A stretch of DNA of 64,000 bases from Alphaproteobacteria bacterium (GTDB taxonomy: Bacteria > Pseudomonadota > Alphaproteobacteria > Paracaedibacterales > VGCI01). A program made the translations under genes and the position numbers. The first letter of the stretch is position 1. Each line of letters opens with the position of its first letter. Shown here piece after piece: positions 36,879 through 46,181 of the stretch. The stretch is taken from positions 186,001-250,000 of the forward strand of contig VGCI01000002.1 in assembly GCA_016870095.1 (NCBI GenBank), read 5' to 3'. The notes under the pieces are model-generated. The model was not told where the DNA came from and searched no databases. It saw only the letters and a program-made list of their open reading frames with translations.

Positions 36879-37595
36879 TCAATCTGGTGATAAAACATAC
36901 CCTATATGCCGTACTGTTTGTAAATAACGAGGTTGACGAGGGTCATCACCAATTTTACGACGCAGACGAGTAATTTGCACGTCAATCGTTCTTTCACTCA
37001 CCCGATGGCCAATACGTTGAGCTAGATCTTCACGCGAAAAAGGTTTATGGGGATTTTGGGAGAGAATTTTGAGCAAAACCAATTCCGTAGATGATAAAAA
37101 TACGACTTCTTGGCCTTTCGTTAGTATGCCTGTACTTGTGTTAAATCGGTAAGCACCCAAAATCATTTCCTGATCAATCTGCCCGTTAGGGACAGAAGAT
37201 CGCCTGAGTATGGCTCGAATACGCGCCAATAATTCGCGAGGCTCAAAAGGCTTTGTTAAATAGTCATCCCCCCCCGCATCAAGCCCTTCAATACGATCAT
37301 CCACTTGGTCTCTCGCTGTAAGAAACAAAATAGGGATCAATCCTTTGATCCCTGCCTCTGTTTCATCTTTTTGTGCTAAACTTCTGGTCAATGACAAACC
37401 ATCTTCGCCAGGCATCATAATATCTAATACAATGAGATCCGCAGACTGACTGGCTAAATAAGCTCTGGCTTCCGCTGCATTTGCTGCAGATGATACCAAA
37501 AAATTGTTCTCACTCAAGAATTTAACTAACAGTTCGCGTAACCGTCGATCATCATCAACAATAAGAAGCCGAGATTGTGTTTGAGAACTTGTCAT
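36879..37595 (-). CDS. OmpR-family response regulator
   Basis: 238 aa from the ATG at 37595 (MTSSQTQSRLL). The frame is open to 37655, but the extension lacks support. The receiver domain has the acidic pair (LIVDDDRRLRE), the phospho-acceptor Asp in LIVLDIMMPGEDG and Lys in DYLTKPFEP. The C-terminal winged helix ends with RTIDVQITRLRRKIGDDPRQPRYLQTVRHIGY. It should be phosphorylated by a histidine kinase, but none of the His type is adjacent. It is divergent from lpd. Confidence 0.9.
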   Translation of the reverse strand: MTSSQTQSRLLIVDDDRRLRELLVKFLSENNFLVSSAANAAEARAYLASQSADLIVLDIMMPGEDGLSLTRSLAQKDETEAGIKGLIPILFLTARDQVDDRIEGLDAGGDDYLTKPFEPRELLARIRAILRRSSVPNGQIDQEMILGAYRFNTSTGILTKGQEVVFLSSTELVLLKILSQNPHKPFSREDLAQRIGHRVSERTIDVQITRLRRKIGDDPRQPRYLQTVRHIGYVLSPD

Positions 37596-37673
37596 ATTTA
37601 AACATTCAATTAACACTCTTGGGATTAAGGTATAATATATGCTAAGCAAGAACAAGGTACAGTAAAATTAATA

Positions 37674-39071
37674 ATGAGTAGAGAGCGTATGACCAAATAT
37701 GATCTTATTGTCATTGGCGGCGGTCCCGGTGGATACGTTGCCGCTATTCGTGCGAGTCAACTTGGGCTCTCCACAGCTTTAGTTGAAAAAGAGCAATTGG
37801 GCGGCGTCTGCCTAAATTGGGGATGTATTCCCACAAAAGCCCTCTTACGGACGGCTGAAATAAAAACTCTTATATCCCACGCCGCGGATTATGGACTGAA
37901 CGTCGGTCCCGTAACAATTGATTTGAAAACAATTGTGAATCGGTCTCGAAAGATTTCCGCTCAGCTCGTTACAGGCATTAAACACCTTATGAAAAAAAAT
38001 AAGATTACAGTCATAGAAGGACATGCTCGTCTCAAGGGTGGTGGGAGTATCAGTGTCACCTCGTCAACAGGGCTTTCAGAAATTTCTGCAAAACATATTA
38101 TTTTAGCCACAGGCGCGAGTGCACGATCTTTGCCAGGCATTAAGCCAGATGACAAATTGATTTGGACCGCACGAAACGCCATGACACCTGAAGCTCTCCC
38201 AAAATCTTTATTGATAATTGGTTCCGGCGCTATCGGCATAGAGTTCGCCAGTTTTTATCATGCTCTCGGCTCAGAGGTAACAGTGGTTGAACTGCAAACA
38301 AGAATTCTCCCTCAAGAAGACGAAGAAATTTCGTCACTTGCTCAAAAATCATTTGAAAAACAAGGCATTAAGTTTCTTTTGGGCACATCAGTTGAGAAAG
38401 TCACCAAAGGAAAAGATTCTGTCAATGTCACGCTTCAGGGCAAAGACCATACTTTTGATCGGGTAATCCTAGCTGTAGGAATTGTTGGCAATACGACTGA
38501 TCTTGGCTTAGAGAAAACGAAAGTTAAGATTGATCGCGGACAGATTGTTGTGGACTCGTGGTCCAAAACTGATGAGCCTAATCTTTATGCAATTGGTGAT
38601 GTCACCGGCCCCCCATGGCTTGCTCATAAAGCCAGTCATGAAGGAATTATTTGCGTAGAAAAACTTGCAGGCCTTCCGAACATTCACCCCCTCAATGTTC
38701 GCAATATTCCGGGTTGTACTTATAGTTTACCCCAAATTGCCAGCATTGGTTTTACTGAAGCTCAGGCAATTCAGGCCGGATATAAGGATCTCAAAGTCGG
38801 TCGATTCCCTTATAAAGCTAATGGCAAAGCCTTAGCTTTGGGTGAAACGGAAGGCCTTATCAAAACTATTTTTGATAGCAAAACCGGTACCCTTTTAGGA
38901 GCGCATATGATTGGGGCAGAAGTCACAGAGTTGATTCAAGGTTTTGGTATTGCCAAGACATTAGAAACCACAGAAGCTGAATTGATGCACAGCATTTTCC
39001 CGCACCCCACCTTATCTGAAATGATGCAAGAAGCGGTATTGGATGCCTACAACCAAGCCATCCATTTTTAA
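37674..39071 (+). CDS. lpd: Dihydrolipoyl dehydrogenase (pyruvate dehydrogenase type)
   Basis: 465 aa. FAD-binding [15 protein letters not shown], the redox Cys pair in [16 protein letters not shown], a central NAD-binding [14 protein letters not shown] and the catalytic His in [13 protein letters not shown]. It reoxidises lipoamide in the E3 role. It is followed directly by lipA and a COQ10-like gene, the order seen after pdhA-pdhB-pdhC in other Alphaproteobacteria; the other pdh genes are not here. An ATG at 37689 is an alternative start. A second, OGDH-linked copy lies at 60594-62036. Confidence 0.92.
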   Translation: MSRERMTKYDLIVIGGGPGGYVAAIRASQLGLSTALVEKEQLGGVCLNWGCIPTKALLRTAEIKTLISHAADYGLNVGPVTIDLKTIVNRSRKISAQLVTGIKHLMKKNKITVIEGHARLKGGGSISVTSSTGLSEISAKHIILATGASARSLPGIKPDDKLIWTARNAMTPEALPKSLLIIGSGAIGIEFASFYHALGSEVTVVELQTRILPQEDEEISSLAQKSFEKQGIKFLLGTSVEKVTKGKDSVNVTLQGKDHTFDRVILAVGIVGNTTDLGLEKTKVKIDRGQIVVDSWSKTDEPNLYAIGDVTGPPWLAHKASHEGIICVEKLAGLPNIHPLNVRNIPGCTYSLPQIASIGFTEAQAIQAGYKDLKVGRFPYKANGKALALGETEGLIKTIFDSKTGTLLGAHMIGAEVTELIQGFGIAKTLETTEAELMHSIFPHPTLSEMMQEAVLDAYNQAIHF

Positions 39072-39982
39072 TGGAGACCTTATTGACAACGCCAAGTATT
39101 AAACGTAAACCCCCCTGGATTCGGGTGAAAGCTCCTGTTTCAAAAGAATATCAAGAAACAGCTGCTCTCATGCGCCATCACAAACTGAATACAGTTTGTG
39201 AAGAGGCAGCTTGCCCCAATATTGGGGAATGTTGGGCTAAAAAACACGCCACCATCATGATTTTAGGCGAAGTCTGTACGCGAGCCTGTACGTTTTGTAA
39301 TATTAAGACAGGACGCCCAGACCAACTTGACCCTCATGAACCGCAACGGGTGGGAGAAGCTGTTGGTAAAATGGGGCTATCTCATATTGTTATCACCTCC
39401 GTTGATCGAGATGATTTAGATGATGGCGGTGCTACTCACTTTGCTGAAACAATTCACGCCATTCGAACAACAGCTCCCTTAACAACCATTGAAATTTTGA
39501 CCCCTGATTTTTTAAGAAAAGAAGGCGCCATTGAAATTGTCGTAGCCGCACGCCCAGACGTCTACAACCATAACTTAGAAACTGTTCCCCGTCTTTATTC
39601 TGAAGTCCGCCCAGGGGCTCGTTATTTCCATTCATTACGGCTTCTGGATCAAGTGAAAAAGATAGATCCAACTTTGTTTACAAAGTCAGGAATTATGGTA
39701 GGACTGGGAGAAACTAAAGCAGAAGTTTACCAAGTTATGGATGATCTTCGAGCTGCCAATGTGGATTTCATCACCATTGGACAATACTTACAACCAACGC
39801 CTAAGCACCATCCCCTCATCGATTTTATAACACCTGAAGAATTTGATGAATATGCCTCTATGGCTCGAGGCAAAGGATTTTTAATGGTTTCCGCCTCTCC
39901 TCTCACACGATCTTCTTACCATGCTGGTGATGATTTTGCTAAACTGAAAGCCGCACGATTGAAGGCCAATGCCCCGTCATAG
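39071..39982 (+). CDS. lipA: Lipoyl synthase
   Basis: 303 aa radical-SAM enzyme that inserts sulfur into octanoyl groups on E2 and H proteins. It has both clusters: the auxiliary [12 protein letters not shown] motif and the SAM motif [10 protein letters not shown]. The C-terminal [10 protein letters not shown] serine motif is also present. Its ATG shares a base with the lpd stop (TAATG). It serves the lipoyl domains of the sucB product at the other end of the window. Confidence 0.96.
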   Translation: METLLTTPSIKRKPPWIRVKAPVSKEYQETAALMRHHKLNTVCEEAACPNIGECWAKKHATIMILGEVCTRACTFCNIKTGRPDQLDPHEPQRVGEAVGKMGLSHIVITSVDRDDLDDGGATHFAETIHAIRTTAPLTTIEILTPDFLRKEGAIEIVVAARPDVYNHNLETVPRLYSEVRPGARYFHSLRLLDQVKKIDPTLFTKSGIMVGLGETKAEVYQVMDDLRAANVDFITIGQYLQPTPKHHPLIDFITPEEFDEYASMARGKGFLMVSASPLTRSSYHAGDDFAKLKAARLKANAPS

Positions 39983-40409
39983 CGAAAAGCGCCTTCTTCC
40001 TTATCCACCGGAAGTTCTTTATGCCATTGTAGCTGATGTGGAACGATATCCAGAATTTTTACCCTGGATTGTGACAGCAGATATTTTGAAAAAGACTGAA
40101 AAGGGATTTATTGCCGATCTTACGGTTGGCTATAAAATGTTCCAAGACACTTACCGCTCTGAAGTCATTCTTACCCCACAAGACCGGGTGGATATTCACT
40201 ATATCAAAGGTCCCTTTAAGCACTTAGAGAATTATTGGATTTTCAACCCAGCCCCAGGAAATAACGTTCAAGTAGATTTCTTTATCGACTTCGAATTTCA
40301 ATCCTCATTTTTCCAAGGCATGATTCAGTCTGTATTCACAAGTGCCGTTTCAAAAATGATTACAGCTTTTGAAGAACGTGCTGGTATCTTAAGTCGTTCT
40401 CTTCGTTAA
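39969..40409 (+). CDS. COQ10/RatA-like START-domain protein
   Basis: 146 aa. A single START-like lipid-binding fold: [23 protein letters not shown], then [19 protein letters not shown] and the C-terminal helix [14 protein letters not shown]. Relatives bind ubiquinone (yeast COQ10) and are required for its proper use; the name RatA toxin refers to an E. coli member and need not apply. Its start lies inside the last codons of lipA (14-base overlap). Confidence 0.82.
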   Translation: MPRHSEKRLLPYPPEVLYAIVADVERYPEFLPWIVTADILKKTEKGFIADLTVGYKMFQDTYRSEVILTPQDRVDIHYIKGPFKHLENYWIFNPAPGNNVQVDFFIDFEFQSSFFQGMIQSVFTSAVSKMITAFEERAGILSRSLR

Positions 40410-41977
40410 AGATCGCCACGCTCCCATAAAACGTGGATAAGATGTCCTGGAACATTATAAAAACTGACGATCTGTTGTGCCTGCATATATTCTCTGATTT
40501 TCCGTTCATCCCAACCTGCCAAATAGCAGATTCGCAAAACATCTAACACGCGCTCTTTCCGCGCACCCTTATATTCAGAGGAACTGGCACCACTTTGTTG
40601 ATGAGGGGCCTCAAATCTTAATTTAAATTCTGTACCATTCGAAAAGGTAATATGGATGGCACTTTTGTTATGCCCAGATTCTCTACGACTTGCATTGGGT
40701 AAAAATCTAAGCATGGTGCTAATTTCTTGATTGGCCACTCTAACAGCTAATGTGTGGTTGTGGCGACTGAGTTGCTCAATTCTGGCTAATGCGTCTAGTA
40801 TCACTTGATCACGTTTATTATTTTCATTATCTTCCTGCAATACAGGTGACACAGATATTCCCTGATGGGGTGCCGAACTTTCAGAGGCACTTGAAGTCTG
40901 GGAATTGTTTTTTTCACCTCTGGTCTTTTTTTTCGGTTCTTTGGGGGGAGGCAATTCAGCCCGAATATCTTGGCTGTAACTTTCAAAGAGAGGTTCTTTC
41001 CTCTCCTGAACCGGGGGTCTTACTGCATGGTGAGGTACTGACTTCGCTTTTTGAATAGGCTCTTGCTTTTGCGTAAAATGAATAGGTTTAATTTCTTCCA
41101 CAATGGGTTGGCGATAAAAAAAGTGGTTTAAAAAATCCTTAGAATTTAAAACCAGTTGAGTCAAGCCAACGACGGCTTCACTATCTCCATGGGCTTGTAA
41201 AAATCGATAAAAAGCCCACTCTCCCGAAGTCAATCGACGCGGCATAGATACGGCATACGAAAGACCAGGAATTTTGACAATTTCACGCTGTGAATGGTGC
41301 ACAAAATAAAAATGTGCCAACATGGCTTGAGTGAGAGCGTTGGAAATTTTAGCTACGGGACGGTCACCGCGCGTAAGACCTGTTTGGAGGGTATACCGAA
41401 TTTCATCTGCGTTATAAACTGTCCCCGCCATGAGGAGCGTAAAAAGTATTGGGTATCCCACGCCACTGATTGTAAAAACTTGGGAGCTATCCCCTATAAA
41501 CACGAGATAGGTAAGAGAAAGATTTGCCGCCAGATTGACCAAATTTTCCGTCAAACGAAAAGCAGCTCTTGTGCTCCTGATTTTCGGATAAATCAAGAGA
41601 GTTTCTAATTCATTTCTCCTTTCTGAATGAGTCCTGTAATAGCCGGGTAACCCTTTTTTTCTTTTATCGATTTCTTTTTGCCCTAATTTTTCTGCATAAT
41701 ACTCTATAAAATTTCTGCTAAAACGCAGAGCACCATCAAATAAAAAACCAACACTAGCTACCATTGCTATATCAGCAAGTTCTTCAAAAGGAGACGCATA
41801 AGATACTGCTAAAAACGCAAGGCCACTAGCAAGTTCTTTGCAAGGAAAGTTCCAATTCCGTTGATAATTTTGTTTTGTAACGGCGAGTGAAGCAGATGTC
41901 TCAAATTTTTCTGTTGCCATAGTAAATTTAGATAACGCCAAAATAATAATTAAAAAAATAACGGGTAATTTTTTCAT
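40406..41977 (-). CDS. Exported protein with possible HicA-like C-terminal domain
   Basis: 523 aa, not assigned to a known family. A signal peptide (about residues 1-21, cut after TMA) is followed by a helical body with hydrophobic segments near 48-62, 68-82 and 170-188. A Pro/Lys/Ser-rich linker spans about 300-385. The C-terminal domain from about 415 to 500 has the order helix, His-containing strand (SGHNKSAIHITF), two more strands ending in APH (residue 459), then RVLDVLRICYLAGWDERKIREYM. This resembles the HicA fold, with its GSHH strand, PxH turn and LRQILKxAGI helix, but identity is weak. No HicB-type partner is next to it. It overlaps the convergent COQ10-like end by 4 bases. Confidence 0.7.
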   Translation of the reverse strand: MKKLPVIFLIIILALSKFTMATEKFETSASLAVTKQNYQRNWNFPCKELASGLAFLAVSYASPFEELADIAMVASVGFLFDGALRFSRNFIEYYAEKLGQKEIDKRKKGLPGYYRTHSERRNELETLLIYPKIRSTRAAFRLTENLVNLAANLSLTYLVFIGDSSQVFTISGVGYPILFTLLMAGTVYNADEIRYTLQTGLTRGDRPVAKISNALTQAMLAHFYFVHHSQREIVKIPGLSYAVSMPRRLTSGEWAFYRFLQAHGDSEAVVGLTQLVLNSKDFLNHFFYRQPIVEEIKPIHFTQKQEPIQKAKSVPHHAVRPPVQERKEPLFESYSQDIRAELPPPKEPKKKTRGEKNNSQTSSASESSAPHQGISVSPVLQEDNENNKRDQVILDALARIEQLSRHNHTLAVRVANQEISTMLRFLPNASRRESGHNKSAIHITFSNGTEFKLRFEAPHQQSGASSSEYKGARKERVLDVLRICYLAGWDERKIREYMQAQQIVSFYNVPGHLIHVLWERGDL

Positions 41978-42174
41978 TTTTTTATCTTCTTAATTTGATT
42001 TTTATAAAATTAATTTAACATAAGAATGGGTGATGTTGAATAAAATCATCGTCATCATTGTTTTTGAAAAATAACCTATCTAAAAGCCACTTATGGTCAG
42101 GACGATCACGTATTCTTCTTGAACGATTCCAAGCGATCTGGTATTCAGATGAGGAAGTCCCTAATGACATTTGT

Positions 42175-42261
42175 GCGGTCGTGGCGGAATTGGTAGACGC
42201 GCAGCCTTGAGGTGGCTGTGGTGGAAACACTGTGGAAGTTCGAGTCTTCTCGACCGCACCA
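42175..42261 (+). tRNA. tRNA-Leu (GAG)
   Basis: An 87-nt class II tRNA with encoded CCA. Acceptor stem GCGGTCG/CGACCGC, anticodon loop TTGAGGT on a CAGCC/GGCTG stem, long variable arm, T loop TTCGAGT. The anticodon GAG reads CUC and CUU. A T run directly after the CCA may end transcription. Confidence 0.96.
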
Positions 42262-42352
42262 TTTTTTTAAGGCTACCAATTGATTTCAATTTCATTGAAA
42301 ATTGATATCAAGATCTGAGTCTTTCAAGTTTTCAAATAAAGAGCAAACACGA

Positions 42353-44641
42353 ATGAAACCCGACACCCCATCAAAGCCTGATATTTACAAAGATTCCCTT
42401 GATTATCATCGTTATCCCACTCCTGGTAAACTCTCTATCCACCCAACCAAACCTTTGGCAGATCAGCGAGATTTAGCTCTTGCTTATTCACCAGGTGTTG
42501 CCGGTGCGAGTCGCGCCATTGTGGAAAATCCTGGAGAAGCTGCGAACCTAACAGCACGAAGTAACCTTATTGCCGTAATTTCAAATGGAACTGCCGTTCT
42601 CGGCCTTGGCAATATTGGCCCTTTAGCAGCCAAGCCTGTCATGGAAGGAAAAGCAGTTCTCTTTAAAAAATTTGCAGGCATAGATGTTTTTGACCTTGAG
42701 ATCAATGAGAATGATCCTGACAAACTTGTCGATATTATTGCGGCTTTAGAACCAACCTTTGGCGGAATCAATTTAGAGGATATCAAAGCACCAGAGTGTT
42801 TTTACATCGAAAAGAAGCTCAATGAACGGATGAAAATTCCTGTCTTTCATGATGATCAACATGGAACAGCCATCATTGTTTGCGCAGCAGTCCTTAATGG
42901 ACTCAAGTTGGTCAATAAGGATATTGCAAAAGTAAAACTTGTAACATCCGGTGCGGGTGCTGCAGCAATAGCTTGCATTGACTTGCTTGTAGGCCTTGGA
43001 TTATCACCTCAGAATATCATTTTGTGTGATAGCGTAGGTGTTGTTCATAAGAGTCGTAAAGAACATATGGACGACAGTAAGCAACGGTATGCGATTGATA
43101 CACCTCACCGTACCTTAGCTGAAGCTTTAAAAGATGCAGATATATTTTTAGGCGTTTCCGTTGGCAATGTTGTCAAGGGAGATATGCTTACGGTCATGGC
43201 CCAAAATCCTTTAATTTTAGCCTTAGCGAACCCAGATCCAGAAATCCTCCCAGAAATTGTTCGGGAAGTGCGTCCCGATGCCATTATCGCCACGGGCAGA
43301 ACAGACTATCCTAACCAAGTTAATAACGTATTATGCTTCCCTTTTATTTTTCGAGGAGCCTTGGATGTTGGTGCCACAACCATCAATCAAGAAATGAAAA
43401 TTGCTTGCGTAAAGGCGATTGCAAGTCTTGCCCATGCTGAGGGTTCTGATGTTGCTTTTAATGCTTATGGTGGTGAAATGCATACCTTTGGGCCCAACTA
43501 TATCATTCCAAAACCCTTTGATCCTCGCCTCATTATGGAAATCGCTCCTGTTGTCGCTCTTGCAGCTATGGAAACAGGAGTAGCCACACGTCCTATTCAA
43601 GATATGGAAGCCTATAGACAAAAAATAAGTGAGTATGTCTATCGTTCTGCAATGGTTATGAAACCTATCTTCCAAAAAGCAAAGAAAAATCCTAAGCGGA
43701 TTACGTTTGTAGAAGGAGAAGACATGCGCGTATTACGCGCAACGCAAATTTTGGTAGATGAGGGGTTTGCAAAACCCATATTGGTTGGACGTCCTATTGT
43801 GATTGAAAAGCGTATCAAACGACTCAGCTTGCGCCTCAAAGAAGGAACGGATTTTGAGATTATAGATCCCAATAAAGACAACCGATACAGCAGCTATTGG
43901 CATGCCTATCACCAACTGACGGAACGAAAAGGAATCTCTCCGGAAGTCGCCAAGATTCTGACCCGTACAAGCCCTACAATTATTGGAGCCTTGACTGTCC
44001 ATCTCGGTGATGCCGATACCATGATCTGTGGAGCCATTGGACGCTATCATATTCATCTTGAACATATTCGCCAAATTTTTGGCTCTTCCCCGGAGGATTC
44101 TAACGAACTTGCAGCCTTAGGTGTTTTAATCCGAGAAGATGGCGTTTTGTTTATTTGTGACCCTTACGTCAATCCTAACCCATCTCTTGAGCAAATTTGT
44201 CAAATGACCTTAATGGCTGTAGATCAAGTCCGTCGTTTTGGCGTAACGCCTAAGGTTGCTCTCGTTTCTCACTCTAGCTTTGGGGCAGGAACAACGGAGT
44301 CTGCCTGCAAAATGCGTCAAGCCACCGCTTGGCTCCATGCAAATGTACCGGATATCGAAGTGGAAGGGGAAATGCATGCAGATGCTGCACTTTCCGAAGC
44401 CATTCGCCAACAAATTTTCCCCAATTCAAAACTTCATGGGCAAGCCAATCTTCTCATCATGCCTTGTTTAGATTCAGCTAATATTGCTTTTAACATGGCA
44501 AAATCTCTTTGGAATGCCCTGACTGTTGGCCCCATTCTTATGGGGTGCTCCCAACCTGTCCATATTGTCACTCCTTCTGTAACTCCCCGCGGGCTTGTGA
44601 ATATGGCAGCACTTGCCGTCGTTGATGCAGACTCAAGATAG
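42353..44641 (+). CDS. maeB: NADP-dependent malic enzyme with phosphotransacetylase-like domain
   Basis: 762 aa from the ATG at 42353; the open frame begins at a TTG at 42302. The N-terminal malic enzyme domain shows [49 protein letters not shown] and a nucleotide-binding [15 protein letters not shown]. From about residue 435 a phosphotransacetylase-like domain follows ([37 protein letters not shown]). This fusion is standard in Proteobacteria, where the second domain is regulatory. The enzyme converts malate to pyruvate and NADPH, feeding the TCA cycle genes here. Confidence 0.94.
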   Translation: MKPDTPSKPDIYKDSLDYHRYPTPGKLSIHPTKPLADQRDLALAYSPGVAGASRAIVENPGEAANLTARSNLIAVISNGTAVLGLGNIGPLAAKPVMEGKAVLFKKFAGIDVFDLEINENDPDKLVDIIAALEPTFGGINLEDIKAPECFYIEKKLNERMKIPVFHDDQHGTAIIVCAAVLNGLKLVNKDIAKVKLVTSGAGAAAIACIDLLVGLGLSPQNIILCDSVGVVHKSRKEHMDDSKQRYAIDTPHRTLAEALKDADIFLGVSVGNVVKGDMLTVMAQNPLILALANPDPEILPEIVREVRPDAIIATGRTDYPNQVNNVLCFPFIFRGALDVGATTINQEMKIACVKAIASLAHAEGSDVAFNAYGGEMHTFGPNYIIPKPFDPRLIMEIAPVVALAAMETGVATRPIQDMEAYRQKISEYVYRSAMVMKPIFQKAKKNPKRITFVEGEDMRVLRATQILVDEGFAKPILVGRPIVIEKRIKRLSLRLKEGTDFEIIDPNKDNRYSSYWHAYHQLTERKGISPEVAKILTRTSPTIIGALTVHLGDADTMICGAIGRYHIHLEHIRQIFGSSPEDSNELAALGVLIREDGVLFICDPYVNPNPSLEQICQMTLMAVDQVRRFGVTPKVALVSHSSFGAGTTESACKMRQATAWLHANVPDIEVEGEMHADAALSEAIRQQIFPNSKLHGQANLLIMPCLDSANIAFNMAKSLWNALTVGPILMGCSQPVHIVTPSVTPRGLVNMAALAVVDADSR

Positions 44642-44684
44642 GCATAATTTCTTTACTTTAGAGATTCTTGCCGACAATAAATGA

Positions 44685-44714
44685 TTGACGTGAGGGAAAG
44701 TTTTCAGGTATATA
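44685..44714 (+). promoter_or_regulatory. Putative promoter of rpsT
   Basis: TTGACG and TATATA separated by 18 bases, about 40 bases before the rpsT ATG. Confidence 0.6.
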
Positions 44715-44752
44715 CTAGTCAAATAATACTTTTTTATTAACTAAGGTGAATT

Positions 44753-45022
44753 ATGGCCAATCATACGTCCTCAAAAAAAGCGATTCGAAAAATTGCAACA
44801 CGTACTGAGCAAAATCGTACACGTGTTAGCCGTATTCGTACATTTGTTAAAAAAGTTGAATCTCTCGTTGAATCCGGTAACCAATCAGAAGCTCTTGTTG
44901 CTTTACGAGAAGCTGAATCTGAAATCATGCGGGGCGTCACCAAAGGAACAATGCATAAAAATACAGCCTCTCGCAAAGTTTCTCGTTTATCTAAGCGAGT
45001 GAAAGCCTTAGCAGCTGCTTAA
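44753..45022 (+). CDS. rpsT: 30S ribosomal protein S20
   Basis: 89 aa. The S20 pattern is complete: [17 protein letters not shown] at the start, three helices, and [20 protein letters not shown] at the end. It is strongly basic. A TAAGGTGA ribosome site precedes it. The FNR gene follows after 45 bases, perhaps by readthrough. Confidence 0.97.
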   Translation: MANHTSSKKAIRKIATRTEQNRTRVSRIRTFVKKVESLVESGNQSEALVALREAESEIMRGVTKGTMHKNTASRKVSRLSKRVKALAAA

Positions 45023-45067
45023 AGCTGCAAAAGGGCTACCGCTTTACCAAGCCGGAGCTCATATCCC

Positions 45068-46159
45068 ATGTCAATATTAAACCAAATTGAATCTCTTTTT
45101 GCGCAAGAAAGCCCAACCCATACAACGGATGTTGTGATAATTGGGGCTGGTCCTGTTGGGCTCTTTGCGGTATTTGAATGCGGCATGCTCAAATTAGATT
45201 GTCATGTGATTGACTCTTTAAGCATGATTGGAGGACAGTGCGCTGCTCTCTACCCCGAAAAACCCATTTTTGATATTCCAGCCCACCCTCAAATCACCGG
45301 CGAGGGGCTCATTGAAAATTTGCGTCAACAAATTGCCCCATTTAATCCAACTTATCACTTAAATCAGCAAGTAACCGCTATCAGCGCTGAAAATAATTCT
45401 AACCAAAGCTGGCGTGTGACCACCTCTCAAGGAACTCAAATACTAACAAAGACCATTATCATAGCTGCAGGTGTTGGTGCGTTTGGGCCCAATAGGCCTC
45501 CCTTGCCAAACATAGAAAATTTTGAAGGCCAGTGTGTTCATTATTATGTAGGGTCACGAGAATCTTATAGGGGGAAAAAGATTGTTATCGCCGGGGGCGG
45601 TGACTCTGCCGTGGATTGGGCACTCTCTTTAAGCGAAGTGGCAAGTCATGTGTCCGTTGTTCATCGTCGCCCCAAATTTCGCGCGGCTCCTGAGAGCGAA
45701 GCCCGCCTCAAAGCTTTAGCTGATAAGGGCGTCATTGATCTGGTTGTCCCTTATCAATTAGCTGGATTAGAAGGAAATGGTGCACAATTGACCGACGTTA
45801 TTGTCCAGTCCTTAGATGGGCAAACAAAAACTTTAGCCGCAGATGTGTTGCTGCCTTTTTTTGGGCTTTCTATGAATTTGGGGCCGATCGCAGAGTGGGG
45901 ATTGAATTTGGACAATCACCACATAACTATTGATCCTGCAACGGGCGCCACCAATCGCCCTGGCATCTATGCTATTGGCGATATTGCCACTTATCCTCAT
46001 AAATTAAAGTTAATTCTCAATGGCTTTGCAGAAGGGGCACAAGCTGCCCATGCTATACGCAAATTCCTCTATCCTGAGGAAATTTTACATTTCGAATATT
46101 CAACGACCAAAGGTGTGCCAACTCCAGAAGCTGAATTAAAATCTGCAACAGCAGCTTGA
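45068..46159 (+). CDS. Ferredoxin-NADP reductase, thioredoxin-reductase-like type
   Basis: 363 aa. Two dinucleotide-binding motifs: FAD in VVIIGAGPVGLFAVFECGM and NADPH in IVIAGGGDSAVDWALSL, followed by VVHRRPKFRAAPES. The CxxC redox pair of thioredoxin reductase is missing, which together with the GGQCAALYPEKPIFDIP segment marks the YumC-type ferredoxin reductase group. It would supply reduced ferredoxin to Fe-S and radical-SAM enzymes such as lipA. It converges on the HigB-like gene. Confidence 0.87.
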   Translation: MSILNQIESLFAQESPTHTTDVVIIGAGPVGLFAVFECGMLKLDCHVIDSLSMIGGQCAALYPEKPIFDIPAHPQITGEGLIENLRQQIAPFNPTYHLNQQVTAISAENNSNQSWRVTTSQGTQILTKTIIIAAGVGAFGPNRPPLPNIENFEGQCVHYYVGSRESYRGKKIVIAGGGDSAVDWALSLSEVASHVSVVHRRPKFRAAPESEARLKALADKGVIDLVVPYQLAGLEGNGAQLTDVIVQSLDGQTKTLAADVLLPFFGLSMNLGPIAEWGLNLDNHHITIDPATGATNRPGIYAIGDIATYPHKLKLILNGFAEGAQAAHAIRKFLYPEEILHFEYSTTKGVPTPEAELKSATAA

Positions 46160-46181
46160 AAATTCCGAAAAATAATGATTT

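Noticed and set aside
36879-37595. A missing partner histidine kinase next to the OmpR-type regulator as evidence of an orphan system
   Set aside because: The kinase could be elsewhere in the genome, and the only kinase in the window (DivL-like) lacks the phospho-accepting His, so no pairing can be claimed.
39969-40409. Reading this gene as a RatA toxin of a toxin-antitoxin pair
   Set aside because: It overlaps lipA in the order usual for COQ10-like ubiquinone-binding proteins and no antitoxin gene is adjacent; the RatA name comes from one E. coli relative.
42015-42230. Leftward 71-codon frame in front of malic enzyme
   Set aside because: Its first part lies antisense to the tRNA-Leu (GAG) gene and no domain is recognisable. 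A short SSSEY similarity to the nearby exported protein is too small to claim a gene remnant.
42353-44641. Malic enzyme joined to a phosphotransacetylase domain as a novel fusion
   Set aside because: This is the standard form of MaeB in Proteobacteria.
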